Assembly: GCA_937981555.1 (NCBI GenBank)
Contig: CALJOK010000022.1
Location: 62,001 to 126,000, forward strand
Origin: an uncultured Saprospiraceae bacterium
Lineage (GTDB): Bacteria > Bacteroidota > Bacteroidia > Chitinophagales > Saprospiraceae
Reading direction: 5' to 3'
Length of the DNA stretch: 64,000 nucleotides
Positions 44,018-53,641 of this stretch are shown here, one piece after another. Made by a program: the position numbers and the translations under genes. The notes under the pieces were generated by a model. The model did not search any database and was not told the DNA's origin. It saw only the letters and a list, made by a program, of their open reading frames with translations. Within the stretch, counting starts at the first letter, position 1. Each line of letters starts with the position of its first letter.

Positions 44018-44334
44018 CACTTCAAATTGTTACTGCATCTTATGTAGTATTTCTTAAAGAATAAAATAGCTTGATTGGGAAGCAATATTTAGTCTGATAT
44101 CTAGTTAGAAATATATTCCAAAATTTTAACTAAAAATAAAATAATCTGAAGTAGAAATAGCTTAATTTTATTCTCTAAATCGAATACGTTTTGCCAATTA
44201 ACTTTAATCAACTCCTCTTCTTTCGAAAATTTAAATACTGAATATAATTTTTTTACCTCCTGAAACCTTCTTGGGGTCAGGAAGTATAAATACGAGAATC
44301 CAATAAAAAACACAAAACTAGTAATAAAAAAAAT
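44018..44334. other. Intergenic, 317 bp
   Basis: No supported gene. A minus-strand 70-codon frame here needs a GTG start with no clear ribosome binding site and I do not call it. The last ~40 bp are A-rich leader for the beta-lactamase-like gene. Confidence 0.5.
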
Positions 44335-45264
44335 ATGAAAAAATTCTTTAAAGCCTTTGCTTTATTGTTCGTTGCATTTTCGATTAATGCCCAGAATGGA
44401 TCCTATCATTATAATCCTATTCCATGTTCCGTCCAAGGAGAAGAATTGCAACCTTTGCGAGACTTAGTAGATTATAATCTCCAAAGACAATTATTGAAGC
44501 AATTAAAGTCAAATAAAAAATGGGCAAAACTAATTGCCAATAAGAAAATGTCAGTTGGTTTGGTTGATTTACGAGATTTGAATAATATCAAATTTGCTAG
44601 AGTCAATGGCGATAATATGATGTATGCTGCTAGTTTACCAAAGATTGCTGTTCTACTAGCTGCAATGGATGCGCTGGAGAAAGGCGAACTTAAAGAAACT
44701 AAAGCAGTCAAAGCGGACATGGAATTGATGATCGCAAAATCAAATAATCAAGCGACGACTCGAATGATAGATCGGCTAGGTTTTGACAAAATCGAAGCAG
44801 TTCTGACTGATCCAAAATATGATTTGTATGACAAAAAATATGGAGGTGGATTATGGGTTGGAAAAAGATATGCAGCTGCTGGAAAAAGAAGGCCTGACCC
44901 GATGTATGGAATAAGCCACGGGGCAACAGTATCACAAGTTTGTAGATTTTATTATATGTTAGTGCATGGCCAATTGGTATGTAAACAACGTTCAGAGCAA
45001 ATGTTGGATATCATGGTTGATCCGAAATTACACCACAAATTTGTCAACACCCTGGATAGAATTGCGCCTGAAGCGCAAGTGTATCGGAAGTCTGGTTCTT
45101 GGCGGAATTATCATTCTGATTCAGCGTTGGTTTGGGGCCCAGATCGACAATATATTTTAGTGGCCTTGTTGGAAGATGCAGAAGGAGAATCTATTATTCG
45201 ACAAATGGTTTTGGAGGTTGAGAAAGTTTTAGAAGCGAATAAAAAAATACTTGCTAAAAAATAA
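44335..45264 (+). CDS. Class A beta-lactamase-like serine hydrolase
   Basis: Encodes 309 aa. Signal peptide 1-20 (ends SINAQ). The three signatures of penicillin-recognising serine hydrolases are present: SLPK (Ser100, Lys103), SNN (136-138, the SDN position) and KSG (near 260). The usual class A ExxLN region is not evident; the corresponding stretch is rich in Tyr, Lys and Gly. It could be a weak beta-lactamase, or a penicillin-binding-like hydrolase without lactamase activity. It is not adjacent to the BlaI/BlaR pair at 30-33 kb. Confidence 0.82.
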   Translation: MKKFFKAFALLFVAFSINAQNGSYHYNPIPCSVQGEELQPLRDLVDYNLQRQLLKQLKSNKKWAKLIANKKMSVGLVDLRDLNNIKFARVNGDNMMYAASLPKIAVLLAAMDALEKGELKETKAVKADMELMIAKSNNQATTRMIDRLGFDKIEAVLTDPKYDLYDKKYGGGLWVGKRYAAAGKRRPDPMYGISHGATVSQVCRFYYMLVHGQLVCKQRSEQMLDIMVDPKLHHKFVNTLDRIAPEAQVYRKSGSWRNYHSDSALVWGPDRQYILVALLEDAEGESIIRQMVLEVEKVLEANKKILAKK

Positions 45265-45283
45265 GTTGTTTTAGAACTTATAT

Positions 45284-45325
45284 AAAAAAGCGCTAGTTTT
45301 TGATTTCAAAAACTAGCGCTTTTTT
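45284..45325. terminator. Bidirectional terminator hairpin
   Basis: A perfect 20-bp stem (AAAAAAGCGCTAGTTTTTGA with its complement) with a 2-nt loop, between the convergent beta-lactamase-like and MscS genes. A and T runs on either side suit both directions. Confidence 0.92.
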
Positions 45326-45345
45326 ATGTAAGTACATTGTTATTT

Positions 45346-46209
45346 TTAATGAGTCTTTTTATTTGCCTCTTGAAACGCTTCTGGATTTCTTAACCACAGA
45401 TCACGTTGAGGGAACGGGATTTCGATATTGTTCTTTTTGAAAATTCTAAATATAGCATACCTTAAATCACTTTTTATTACTTCAATTCTAAAGAATTCAT
45501 GGGAGAAAAAGTACAAAGTGAAATCTAAAGAAGAATTACCAAAGTCAGCAAATTGAACTTGTGGTTTCGGCGATGTTAAAATTTTTGCATGACCATTGAC
45601 CGCTTCAATAATTAGTTTAGTAACCAAGTCAACATCAGAATAATAAGATACTCCTACATTAATTTTAAACCTGGTTGGCGTATGGTTATGGTTCCAATTG
45701 ATAACGCTATCAGTCACTAATTTAGAGTTGGGTAAAACGACCACGATGTCATCTCTAGTTTCGACAGTAGAAGTTCGCAATCCAATCTTAGTAACTCGTC
45801 CTACCATCGTTTCAATTTCTAATATATCACCAACTTCTACCGAGCCTTCCACTAATAAAATAATACCTGAAATCAAGTCATTAAAAGTCTGCTGTAATCC
45901 TAATCCAACACCAACTAAAAGAGCTGCTGACCCTGCCCATAATATAGATAACTGAACGCCCAAGCTTTCTAAAATGATTAATACTCCTGCGGTATAAATT
46001 ATGTATTTTACAAATTGAGTGACCGCATATTGTCGACCTGAATCCAAGTCTTTCTTTTTAAAAAAACGATTGATTACTTTTAAACTAATCCAAAGAAGGA
46101 GTCGAATAATAAAATAAATGATGATGACAATAATGACCTTGAGTAAGTTCAAATTATATCCTCCAAGACTTAAAAAATTGTATTCTAAAATTTCTGTTAA
46201 ACTTGTCAT
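45346..46209 (-). CDS. MscS-family mechanosensitive channel, short form
   Basis: Encodes 287 aa. Three membrane helices (~20-45, ~60-82, ~85-115); the last is the glycine/alanine-rich pore helix (ILWAGSAALLVGVGLGLQQTFNDLISG). The beta domain follows (VEVGDILEIETMVGRVTKIGLRTSTVETRDDIVVVLPNS) and an alpha/beta vestibule domain ends in IPFPQRDL. Typical small-conductance channel architecture. Second MscS-type gene in this window, from a different subgroup than the one at 27161. Confidence 0.93.
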   Translation of the reverse strand: MTSLTEILEYNFLSLGGYNLNLLKVIIVIIIYFIIRLLLWISLKVINRFFKKKDLDSGRQYAVTQFVKYIIYTAGVLIILESLGVQLSILWAGSAALLVGVGLGLQQTFNDLISGIILLVEGSVEVGDILEIETMVGRVTKIGLRTSTVETRDDIVVVLPNSKLVTDSVINWNHNHTPTRFKINVGVSYYSDVDLVTKLIIEAVNGHAKILTSPKPQVQFADFGNSSLDFTLYFFSHEFFRIEVIKSDLRYAIFRIFKKNNIEIPFPQRDLWLRNPEAFQEANKKTH

Positions 46210-46412
46210 CCTTTAGGTTTTAATACTTTTTTGAATTTTGAAGAAACTACTACATTGGATTTTTTGGAGAAAAAATATTTGAATAGTTGAGTATTTAATT
46301 ACTCAAAATATGTTGATTGTCAGATGCAATGTAATCAATATATGATTGATTACGTACCTCTTAAAATTTGGTTGTGGAATATTCGGATTTTCTGTCTCTA
46401 GGGAAAATTGAT

Positions 46413-46520
46413 TAAATAAAAAACACCTAGTTAATGATCTATTTTTCTCTTGATAATCTTCCAACTTCACAGAAGTTAAATCAATAGATTTGAGATCATT
46501 AACTAGGTGTTTTTTATTTA
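46413..46520. repeat. Long inverted repeat, 28-bp perfect arms
   Basis: 46413-46440 and 46493-46520 are perfect reverse complements, separated by a 52-nt loop. The loop has its own hairpin, AACTTC-aca-GAAGTT, flanked by TTGAT and ATCAA, so the whole 108 bp can fold into a long two-tier hairpin. It lies in the 567-bp gap between the mscS start and the TonB receptor's 3' end. It could be a MITE-like element, a structured small RNA or a double terminator. I see no clear target-site duplication. Confidence 0.85.
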
Positions 46521-46540
46521 GGATAAATCCCCAAAAAAAA

Positions 46541-46574
46541 TCCAGAGGAAAGTCAAAAGACTAATTCCTCTGGA
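46541..46574 (-). terminator. Hairpin 3' of the TonB receptor gene
   Basis: TCCAGAGGAA pairs with TTCCTCTGGA, with an inner AGTC/GACT pairing around AAAA. It lies ~200 bp after the receptor's stop and may terminate that transcript. The rest of 46575-46776 shows nothing else. Confidence 0.6.
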
Positions 46575-46776
46575 AACCCCAAAAAACCAAATGAAAACAA
46601 TTTTAAATCGCCCTTTGAATCAGGCTAATTATTATATTTTAATAGAACGGAAAAACCAATGTTTTAGGATTCTTCCATTTTTCGGTATATCTCTATAATA
46701 AATAAATATGCGTAATGTCAGTAATTACTATAAAGACTAATTTATCAGAATAAGGTCACATTCTTTTTCAATTCTT

Positions 46777-49215
46777 TTAGAAATATACTCGATACATCAA
46801 ATTTGGAAATAGCCCAAACTGTGCCAAATGACCGATTGACTCAGGTTCATTTTTATCATAAAATTCAGAAATCTTTCCTTTTGTGTTGGTCACATTATCT
46901 ATGTTGAGAAAAAGTTCATGAGTCGTTCTTGGTCTATTCCATTTGTAACTTGCCGAAACAGTTATTTGATAAATGTCGTCTAAACTATTTTCATAGGCCT
47001 TCTCATAATCCCAAAATTTATTGTTGTCGGGATCTACCGCTAAATTTCCTTGAGCATCCCTGAGTAAAGGAATGATCTTCCTCCCGCCACCAAAAAATAT
47101 CTTAGAGTTTAAACTAAGCGTCTGGTTTTTCTTTTTTCCTAGCTTTTCAAATTCTTTTCCTAACAATATATTTACAAGGAAGTTACTACTGAATTGAGTG
47201 TTCCTTTCAATGCCATCTAAGGCTGTATATTTTGATTGAAATACTGATCCGTTGATTAAGAAATAGTAATTATTATTAAAAAATCTTTCTAGAGTAATTT
47301 CAAGTCCATAGTTTTTTCCAGTTCCTTTATTTACCAAGTCGACATAACGAAATTCAATTCCTTCATTGATAGTTGCGAAATAACTAGTGTCATTATTTTC
47401 GACAGGAAGGTTGTAAAGATCTTGATAATAAGCTTCAATCTTTGCCATCATATTTTTTCCAAAACGTTTTTCATAGCCGATCACAAAATGATTTGCTTTT
47501 AATAAATCCAAATCTTTGTTAGGTTCTATGATACTTCCATCAGGCTGTTCTACCTTTGCAAAATAACTATGAATACTTTCCATAGTGCTGTGATTTCCGT
47601 AGCCAGCGTGGAAAGAATTTGTATTATTTATTTTCCAATTAATAGCAAATCTTGGTTCGAGTGTACTTTTATTATTGAGCAAAACATTCATATTATGAAG
47701 ACCACTTACGATAGTAATATTTTCATTAACCCGATATTTCCAACTGATGAAATTTCGAAGCGTACTGATGTTTTCCCTGAAATCTATCAGGTTAAATCTT
47801 TCTGAAGCATCGTCACGCAATTGACTTTGTTTATTCTGATAATCAAATAAAGCGTACTTGATACCAACTTGAATTTTGTTTTTAGCATTGATTTTATTGT
47901 TGTAAGTTATGGCTCCTCGGTAGGTGGTTTTTTGCCATCTATTTTGATAATTTAAAATTCTGTGAACCACCGAGTCTTTTAAGAATTCACCTGAGTTATC
48001 AAAAATAGAAATGGTTTTACTTTCAAAAATATCATCATCAATCCCTTCATTAGAATAAGCAATAGTGGTTTTTAGAAAACTACTTTGACTAAGTGAAAGC
48101 GTATGATTGATTCCAGTATTGAGGAGGTGTGCTCCCTTTTTAAAGTCTTCTTGAATGTCTGTTTTCATAGAGTTGTTTCCAGGCGTTTCCCAAATCGAAG
48201 GCTTGACATCTTCGAATAAAAATGTACTTAACCCTCCTAAACCGAAGGCAGAAAAAGTTCCCATTTTTTTGGTAGGTAAAACTATTTTGAACGCAGCATC
48301 TTGAAATTCCGGAATTCCATTGACATCAATCAAGCCTAGGTTACTAATTAATGTTGCAACAGAATATCGATAGTTGACAAGGAAGGAACCACCATATCCT
48401 TTCTTAAATGGTCCCTCCAAAGTTAGGTCAGTTCCAAGTAATCCAAATCCAAAAACGGACTCAAAATTTTCATTATTTCCAGCGCGTAATTTTACATCAT
48501 AAACTCCCGAAAGAGCATCACCAAACTCAGGTGTAAATGCGCCTGTATGGAAATCTGAAGTAGCCAATAAATTATTATTGAGCGTACTTACAGAACCACT
48601 TGCAGCACTTGGATCAGCAAAATGATTAGGGTTTGTAATCTCAATTCCTTCCAATCTCCATTGCACATACTTGGGAGCATTTCCTCTGATGATAATATCA
48701 TTACTGCCATCTTGAGTATTGGTTACGCCCGCAAAATTTCCCATAATTCTGGAAGGATCATTGAAGCCTCCTGCATAGCGATTGGTCTCCTCGGCCGAAA
48801 TAGATCGGACGCTTATCATCGCCATATCGTTCAATGCTTCCCCTTTATTTTTGTTGGTGGTGACGACAATCTCTTTCATCTTGATGATGGATTCTTCCAT
48901 GTTTAAATGTAGGATTACCTCCTTTCCTGAGTTAACGACGATGTTTTGGAGTGTCTTACTTTCGTAACCTAAATAAGACAATTGTAAATTGATTCTTCCG
49001 ATGGGAATATTTTCTAGTCGAAAATTTCCATCTTCATCTGTAGTGGTTCCGATCAAAGGTTGAGTGCCAGGAAGAATAACTTCGACTCCGATTAACGGTA
49101 ATTTATTATCGTTGTCAATCACGTTTCCTCTAACTGTTTGAGTGAGGTTTTGGCTGCATGCTAATTTTATAAAAAGGAAAATTATTAGCAGGATTAAAAT
49201 ACATCTTTTGGTCAT
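46777..49215 (-). CDS. TonB-dependent outer-membrane receptor
   Basis: Encodes 812 aa. Signal peptide 1-21; an N-terminal CarboxypepD_reg-like beta-sandwich (~27-110: VRGNVIDNDNKLPLIGVEVILPGT, TDEDGNFRLENIPIG); a plug domain (~125-225: GGFNDPSRIMGNFAGVTN, IIIRGNAPKYVQWRLEGIEI); then a ~22-strand barrel ending in an aromatic YRVYF. No SusD partner adjoins it, so it is not a SUS-type polysaccharide system. A LytS/LytT-type sensor and regulator lie just upstream on the same strand (gap ~160 bp) and may control it. Substrate unknown. Confidence 0.9.
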   Translation of the reverse strand: MTKRCILILLIIFLFIKLACSQNLTQTVRGNVIDNDNKLPLIGVEVILPGTQPLIGTTTDEDGNFRLENIPIGRINLQLSYLGYESKTLQNIVVNSGKEVILHLNMEESIIKMKEIVVTTNKNKGEALNDMAMISVRSISAEETNRYAGGFNDPSRIMGNFAGVTNTQDGSNDIIIRGNAPKYVQWRLEGIEITNPNHFADPSAASGSVSTLNNNLLATSDFHTGAFTPEFGDALSGVYDVKLRAGNNENFESVFGFGLLGTDLTLEGPFKKGYGGSFLVNYRYSVATLISNLGLIDVNGIPEFQDAAFKIVLPTKKMGTFSAFGLGGLSTFLFEDVKPSIWETPGNNSMKTDIQEDFKKGAHLLNTGINHTLSLSQSSFLKTTIAYSNEGIDDDIFESKTISIFDNSGEFLKDSVVHRILNYQNRWQKTTYRGAITYNNKINAKNKIQVGIKYALFDYQNKQSQLRDDASERFNLIDFRENISTLRNFISWKYRVNENITIVSGLHNMNVLLNNKSTLEPRFAINWKINNTNSFHAGYGNHSTMESIHSYFAKVEQPDGSIIEPNKDLDLLKANHFVIGYEKRFGKNMMAKIEAYYQDLYNLPVENNDTSYFATINEGIEFRYVDLVNKGTGKNYGLEITLERFFNNNYYFLINGSVFQSKYTALDGIERNTQFSSNFLVNILLGKEFEKLGKKKNQTLSLNSKIFFGGGRKIIPLLRDAQGNLAVDPDNNKFWDYEKAYENSLDDIYQITVSASYKWNRPRTTHELFLNIDNVTNTKGKISEFYDKNEPESIGHLAQFGLFPNLMYRVYF

Positions 49216-49377
49216 TGGTAATTAGTTTAAATGTGATGAATAATTTAAACTAAAGGTCAAGGAAAAGGGGGGAGGGAACAATTTTGATATGCAAACTAGG
49301 AAGAGGTCTCTGCGAAACAGGAATTTTTATCGGTGAAATGTTTTAGCGGAAAATAGATTTAATGAAATTTGTAAATG

Positions 49378-50079
49378 TTATGTTACATTATTTATTTTTT
49401 GAAAAAAAGAAGCTCGGTAAGTTTCAGAAATTGGAATAAGTTTGTCTCCAATTTTGATTCGGCTGCGTTCGATAGATTCAATTTTTGGAAGAGAAACCAT
49501 GTAGGATTTATGTACTCGGCAAACTAAATTTGACGGAATGATTTTTTCCAAATCTTTAAAATTTTGTAAGGTCATAATTTTTTTATTGACGGTATGGATT
49601 CTTCGATAATCTCGCATGCCCTCAATGTATATGATGTCATTCAAATTAATTTTATCTAGTCGGTTTTCTGTTTTTATAAAAATATAATCTGGCGTTGGTT
49701 CAGCAATGTTTTGTTGTAAGTTTTCATGAGTTTTATTAACAGCTTGCAAGAAACGATTGAAGGTAAATGGTTTAAGTAAATAATCTGTAACGTTTAATTC
49801 ATAACCTTTGAGGGCATATTCTTGGTAGGCAGTTGTGATAATAACTTGGCTAGAAATATTGGAACTTTCTAATAATTCGATGCCTGATAACTCATCCATG
49901 TTGATGTCCAAAAAGAGTAAATCAACTTCATTGGATTTTAAAAATGACAAGCCTTCTAATGCATTATCGAAGGTAGCCAATAGATTTAGGAATGGAATTT
50001 TAAGGACAAAATCTTTAGTTCTTTCGAGTGCTAAAGGTTCGTCTTCTATGATGATGCAACTATGTTTATTCATTTTCAA
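49378..50079 (-). CDS. LytTR-family response regulator
   Basis: Encodes 233 aa. Receiver domain (~5-120): IIEDEPLALERT acidic pocket, acceptor Asp in LLFLDINMDELSG, the Thr in VIITTAYQEYAL and the Lys in DYLLKPF. LytTR DNA-binding domain (~138-233): FIKTENRLDKINLNDIIYIEGMRDY and VHKSYMVSLPKIESI. The gene overlaps the kinase gene by 14 bp; a second start three codons in (MNKHSC) would reduce the overlap. Forms a sensor-regulator pair with the product of 50066-51106. Confidence 0.93.
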   Translation of the reverse strand: MKMNKHSCIIIEDEPLALERTKDFVLKIPFLNLLATFDNALEGLSFLKSNEVDLLFLDINMDELSGIELLESSNISSQVIITTAYQEYALKGYELNVTDYLLKPFTFNRFLQAVNKTHENLQQNIAEPTPDYIFIKTENRLDKINLNDIIYIEGMRDYRRIHTVNKKIMTLQNFKDLEKIIPSNLVCRVHKSYMVSLPKIESIERSRIKIGDKLIPISETYRASFFQKINNVT

Positions 50080-51106
50080 TAGTTAAAAAAACGCTGTATA
50101 AATTGTTTTCATTTTTTACAGTTAAGTGGTGTCTGTTTGGGTATATAAGATTTAATCTTTTTTGAATTAAATGATTACCTAAACCATTCTCTTCTTCTTT
50201 TGATTTTCGATTAGCATCGAACTTATTGATACATTTAAAATTAATATTTTCTTCTTCAATTTTAATATTTATGGTGATAGCATCTTCCAGTTTTTTATTG
50301 TTATTATGTTTAAAGGCGTTTTCAATAAATGGAATAAAAATCATTGGGGCGATAATTTTATTATTAGAATCTCCTACCAAGTTGAAATTTACATAACTCA
50401 AATTTGATGTTCTAATTTTTTGTAATTCGATGTATTTTTTAATGTATTCAATTTCTTTAAATAGAGGAATTTTATCTGCTTTAGTTTCATACAACATGAA
50501 ACGCATGATGTCAGATAATTGGTTTAAATAACTGGAAGCTTGGTCTGCATTTTTTAAAATTAAGATGTCAATATTATTGATAGTATTGAAAAGAAAATGT
50601 GGATCTAATTTTGATTTGACCAAAGCCATTTCCATTTCATTATTTTTTTGTTGGAGTTCAGATTTTAATTTTATTTCATCAAACCAAGTGATAAATCCTC
50701 GCATCACCATTGCAATTACTCCTGATATTAAAGCGATAAATGTCATGAAGAAAATAGCACCGAAGATGATTCCTTCCTCCCCATCATCCACACAATCTTC
50801 CCCGACAAAAATAGCTAAAAAGGAATAACCAATAATAGATGCAGCTAAGGAAATAACTAACTCAGAAATAGCGACCAAGAAATACTTTTTTTGTTGAAAG
50901 TATTTTGGAAAGATATAAGAGTAGCAAGTATAGAATGTAATGACAGAAGGAAGGAGTGCGAAAAGAAATATGATTTGAAAGGCTTCCTCAATCTTAGCTT
51001 CGATAGCATCTTCTCCTCGAAAAAACATTGCTAGCATTACCATAATCATGGCAAAGTAACATCCCCAATATCCAATGTGTAATAATACTACAAGTGATTT
51101 TTTCAT
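50066..51106 (-). CDS. LytS-type sensor histidine kinase
   Basis: Encodes 346 aa. Four membrane helices (~8-28, ~42-65, ~78-102, ~115-140) then a coiled coil and a His_kinase domain: LVKSKLDPHFLFNTINNIDIL with the phospho-acceptor His, and an HATPase region with FIPFIENAFKHNN and GLGNHLIQKRLNLIYP. It lacks a periplasmic sensor domain, so it probably senses within or near the membrane. Translationally coupled to the LytTR regulator. Confidence 0.92.
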   Translation of the reverse strand: MKKSLVVLLHIGYWGCYFAMIMVMLAMFFRGEDAIEAKIEEAFQIIFLFALLPSVITFYTCYSYIFPKYFQQKKYFLVAISELVISLAASIIGYSFLAIFVGEDCVDDGEEGIIFGAIFFMTFIALISGVIAMVMRGFITWFDEIKLKSELQQKNNEMEMALVKSKLDPHFLFNTINNIDILILKNADQASSYLNQLSDIMRFMLYETKADKIPLFKEIEYIKKYIELQKIRTSNLSYVNFNLVGDSNNKIIAPMIFIPFIENAFKHNNNKKLEDAITINIKIEEENINFKCINKFDANRKSKEEENGLGNHLIQKRLNLIYPNRHHLTVKNENNLYSVFLTIENE

Positions 51107-51240
51107 GAAAGTTTAACTTTAGAATTATCCTAATTCAAACCCAAAAGTTATTCTATTTTTCTAATTAGAAAAATAGAATCTGCAAAGTGGAGATATTTAT
51201 CTGCGAAATGGAAATTTATTCAATATCCAAAATAAAAAAA

Positions 51241-51268
51241 GGTCTTATTTCAAATTTGAAATAAGACC
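51241..51268. terminator. Perfect palindrome, terminator
   Basis: GGTCTTATTTCAAA pairs with TTTGAAATAAGACC with no loop bases left over; preceded by A residues, so it would work for the minus-strand DUF1573 gene. Confidence 0.8.
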
Positions 51269-51295
51269 CTCGAGATTTATTTTTTCACTAAAAAA

Positions 51296-52042
51296 TTATT
51301 TCTGCGCAACAACAAAGCACTTAGTAGATACAGCCTCATTTCCAATTTGAATATTCACATAATAAGTACCCGTAGTATATTTACTTACATCAAACTCAAT
51401 AATGTCTTTTGAAATTTCTTTAACCTCATTGGTCATTAATTGAGTCCCTTTTGAATCAAAAATCATCACTTTCAAATTTTCTCCAAAATGATCTTTGAGT
51501 TCTAATTTTAAAACATCACTTGTTGGATTTGGGAAAATCGCAAAGCAATCTTTGGTGTATGGTTTTTTCCAATCAGTTTTTTTAGGTGCCTTTTCAGGAG
51601 TCGCTGTCTCAGGTTGAGACATATCTGTAAAAGAGTATTTTTCATCCTTGATAATGTTTCCTGTTACATTTATATAAGTCATTCCAGGGTCGGTATTAGC
51701 TGTAATGGTAACTCTTTTACTTTGCTTCCCCATTTTTCCTTTGGAATTAAAAACGACTTTAATTTCTCCTTTCTCGCCTGGTGCGATTGGTGCTTTTGGC
51801 CATTGTGGAACGGTACATCCGCAACTACCTTTTGCATTTTTTATGATTAGTGGTTCATTACCGGTATTAGTAAATTTAAAAAGATAAGTTACTCTATCTC
51901 CTTGAGTAATGGTTCCCCAATCAAATACCTTCTCATCAAATTCAATAGTGGTTTTTGGTCCTAATTGTTCTTCTGTTTCCTGACCAAAAGAAAAGGACGC
52001 TAAAATGAAAGTGAAAATAAGAGTAATCGAAATCTGTTTCAT
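51296..52042 (-). CDS. DUF1573 protein with T9SS sorting domain
   Basis: Encodes 248 aa. Signal peptide 1-20 (ends SFGQE). Residues ~30-125 are a DUF1573/Ig-like domain: FDEKVFDWGTITQGDRVTYLFKFTNTGNEPLIIKNAKGSCGCTVP, with the hallmark CGC, and PGEKGEIKVVFNSKGK. Residues ~165-248 are a type A T9SS sorting domain (IFPNPTSDVLKLEL, TGTYYVNIQIG). So this is a secreted protein with a conserved Ig-like domain of unknown role. Monocistronic, with its own terminator. Confidence 0.9.
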   Translation of the reverse strand: MKQISITLIFTFILASFSFGQETEEQLGPKTTIEFDEKVFDWGTITQGDRVTYLFKFTNTGNEPLIIKNAKGSCGCTVPQWPKAPIAPGEKGEIKVVFNSKGKMGKQSKRVTITANTDPGMTYINVTGNIIKDEKYSFTDMSQPETATPEKAPKKTDWKKPYTKDCFAIFPNPTSDVLKLELKDHFGENLKVMIFDSKGTQLMTNEVKEISKDIIEFDVSKYTTGTYYVNIQIGNEAVSTKCFVVAQK

Positions 52043-52139
52043 AAGCTAGATGATTTAGTTAAATAATTTTATTGTTTCTTATTACTTTTTCAAAGATAAT
52101 AAGATAGATGCAGATTTCTGTTAATTGGGTGTTAATGCA

Positions 52140-52176
52140 AAAAAAAAGCCTTCACCTTTGTGAAGACTTTTTTTTT
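52140..52176 (-). terminator. Terminator hairpin
   Basis: A run of A, GCCTTCAC, loop, GTGAAGAC and a run of T. It sits 3' of the gene at 52199. Confidence 0.8.
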
Positions 52177-52198
52177 AATCAAAATTAATAACAGTTAT

Positions 52199-52660
52199 TT
52201 AATTCATGTATTGAACTTTACCTACTAAAGGAATCTCTAATTGAATGGTCGTAGGTTTTTCTAAATTGGAATTTGCTAATGGATTTTTAGCATCATATTC
52301 TCTGATATATTTTAAGACTTTTGCATCTAAAGAGTCTTCAAAACCTTTTACAATTTGTAAATTAGTTATGGCTCCATTTTTATCTAAGCTAAGTTGGATG
52401 GTAACTTTTTTCCCTTGCAAGGCAGTTGTTCTTTTTCCTTTTGCAATGATTTTAGGAGTAACATATTTTTTCATTTTTTTAATAACTCTCCTCTCTGTTC
52501 TATTAGCTTTAAAATTTTGGAGAACAGCAACTTCCTCTGAGGATGAGCTTGCTGTTGTTTCTTCAGTTGTTAATTCCTCAATGTTTGAAGGTTGTGCATT
52601 TACTGCTGTAGCAAATGATAAAGCAAAAATCGATGCAACTGCAAGAATAAGATTTTTCAT
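52199..52660 (-). CDS. Secreted TonB C-terminal-like protein
   Basis: Encodes 153 aa. Signal peptide 1-22 (ends VNAQ), a Ser/Glu/Thr-rich linker, then a domain (~65-153) resembling TonB_C: KGKKVTIQLSLDKNGAITNLQIVKGF, then LDAKVLKYIREYD and TTIQLEIPLVGKVQYMN. It lacks a membrane anchor, so it is not a working TonB. Similar stand-alone TonB-C proteins are common in Bacteroidota with unknown function. Monocistronic. Confidence 0.75.
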   Translation of the reverse strand: MKNLILAVASIFALSFATAVNAQPSNIEELTTEETTASSSSEEVAVLQNFKANRTERRVIKKMKKYVTPKIIAKGKRTTALQGKKVTIQLSLDKNGAITNLQIVKGFEDSLDAKVLKYIREYDAKNPLANSNLEKPTTIQLEIPLVGKVQYMN

Positions 52661-52981
52661 AATTGAAATTGTTTTTTAGCAAATAAACAAAACCATGTTT
52701 GTTGCTATGTTTTAATGTTGTGATTTAATTATGGCTGCAATGTATAGGATAAGAATAGGTTGGGAAATCAAATAAGGAGGAGTTGTTGATTTTATAGAAT
52801 GAATTGTAGAAGAGTAAAGATGAAATGAAACTCATTTTTTTTAGAAAAGAAAAAGGACGACCTAACTGATATTAGATAAAAAAGAATATGAATTTTGCGA
52901 AGTTTAAATTAAAGACCCTTGCTAATTGATTGATATTTGAATTATCAATATTGCAAATTATCAAAACGTAAAAAAAATATT
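52661..52981. other. Divergent promoter region, 321 bp
   Basis: Separates the minus-strand TonB-C-like gene from the plus-strand secreted protein. AT-rich; I see no clear operator or hairpin. AAAGACCCTT occurs here (~52911) and again inside the next gene (~53512), probably by chance. Confidence 0.45.
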
Positions 52982-53566
52982 ATGAAAAATTCAAATATTT
53001 TAACCAGCGCAATTGTAGTATTCCTTTTACAAATAGTATCCATGGTCAATGCTCAAGGGGGTGGAGTGAATTTTAGCATAGGGCAAGTTTTTCAAGATGA
53101 AAGCTATTCTTATTTTGAGGGAGAAGTTGGGATCAAAAAAACAGCAACTACTTTTTATGTTCATTATGGTCAAGGTAAAATGATTTTCGAAAAAAAAAGC
53201 ACTTACGATGTAATTGTAGCAAGTGAAAGAGTTCGAGACAATAGGGTCGTTGCCTTGGGGGTAAGATTTTTTATGGGAAAAAATAAATACGAATACAAAG
53301 GGTTTAATCTTGATTTTCAAGGAAGTGTTATTTCTGACAAAGAAAGAATTACAAATGAGAAAGGCAGAATGGAAACAATACACCGAACCAATTTAAGATC
53401 AACGATTGGAGTCGGATATAGATTTAAAAAAGAACGAATCTTTTTCGATATCTCAGGAATAGGAGGATATGTGAATATTGTGAAATCAAATATGGAAGGG
53501 TTTTCAGAATTAAAGACCCTTCAACTTGATTTAGGATTAAATGCGAAAGTTGGTTTTAGTTTTTAA
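52982..53566 (+). CDS. Secreted protein, family-specific paralogue 1
   Basis: Encodes 194 aa from the ATG at 52982; an earlier in-frame start precedes the signal peptide by 15 residues and is unlikely. Signal peptide MKNSNILTSAIVV... ends VNAQ. The mature part alternates strands with Tyr/Phe (FEGEVGIKKTATTFYVHYG, ALGVRFFMGKNKYEYKG, STIGVGYRFKKERIF), suggesting an outer-membrane beta-barrel or lipocalin-like fold of about eight strands. The next gene encodes a shorter relative. Confidence 0.72.
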   Translation: MKNSNILTSAIVVFLLQIVSMVNAQGGGVNFSIGQVFQDESYSYFEGEVGIKKTATTFYVHYGQGKMIFEKKSTYDVIVASERVRDNRVVALGVRFFMGKNKYEYKGFNLDFQGSVISDKERITNEKGRMETIHRTNLRSTIGVGYRFKKERIFFDISGIGGYVNIVKSNMEGFSELKTLQLDLGLNAKVGFSF

Positions 53567-53641
53567 AAGCATTTCCTCTGTTGACCAATTCTAAAAATGT
53601 GTTCAGGATTTTTTTACAAGTCTAATCTAAAAATAATAATC

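Noticed and set aside
44101-44313. 70-codon minus-strand frame
   Set aside because: Needs a GTG start without a visible ribosome binding site, is very AT-rich and lies in the leader region of the beta-lactamase-like gene.
44335-45264. Beta-lactamase-like gene as target of the BlaI/BlaR pair
   Set aside because: It is 11 kb away from blaI, and I see no AACTAA-N4-TTAGTT dyad in its upstream region. The link would be by name only.
46777-51106. SusCD-type polysaccharide utilisation locus around the TonB receptor
   Set aside because: No SusD-like lipoprotein or glycoside hydrolase adjoins the receptor. Its neighbours are a LytS/LytT pair.
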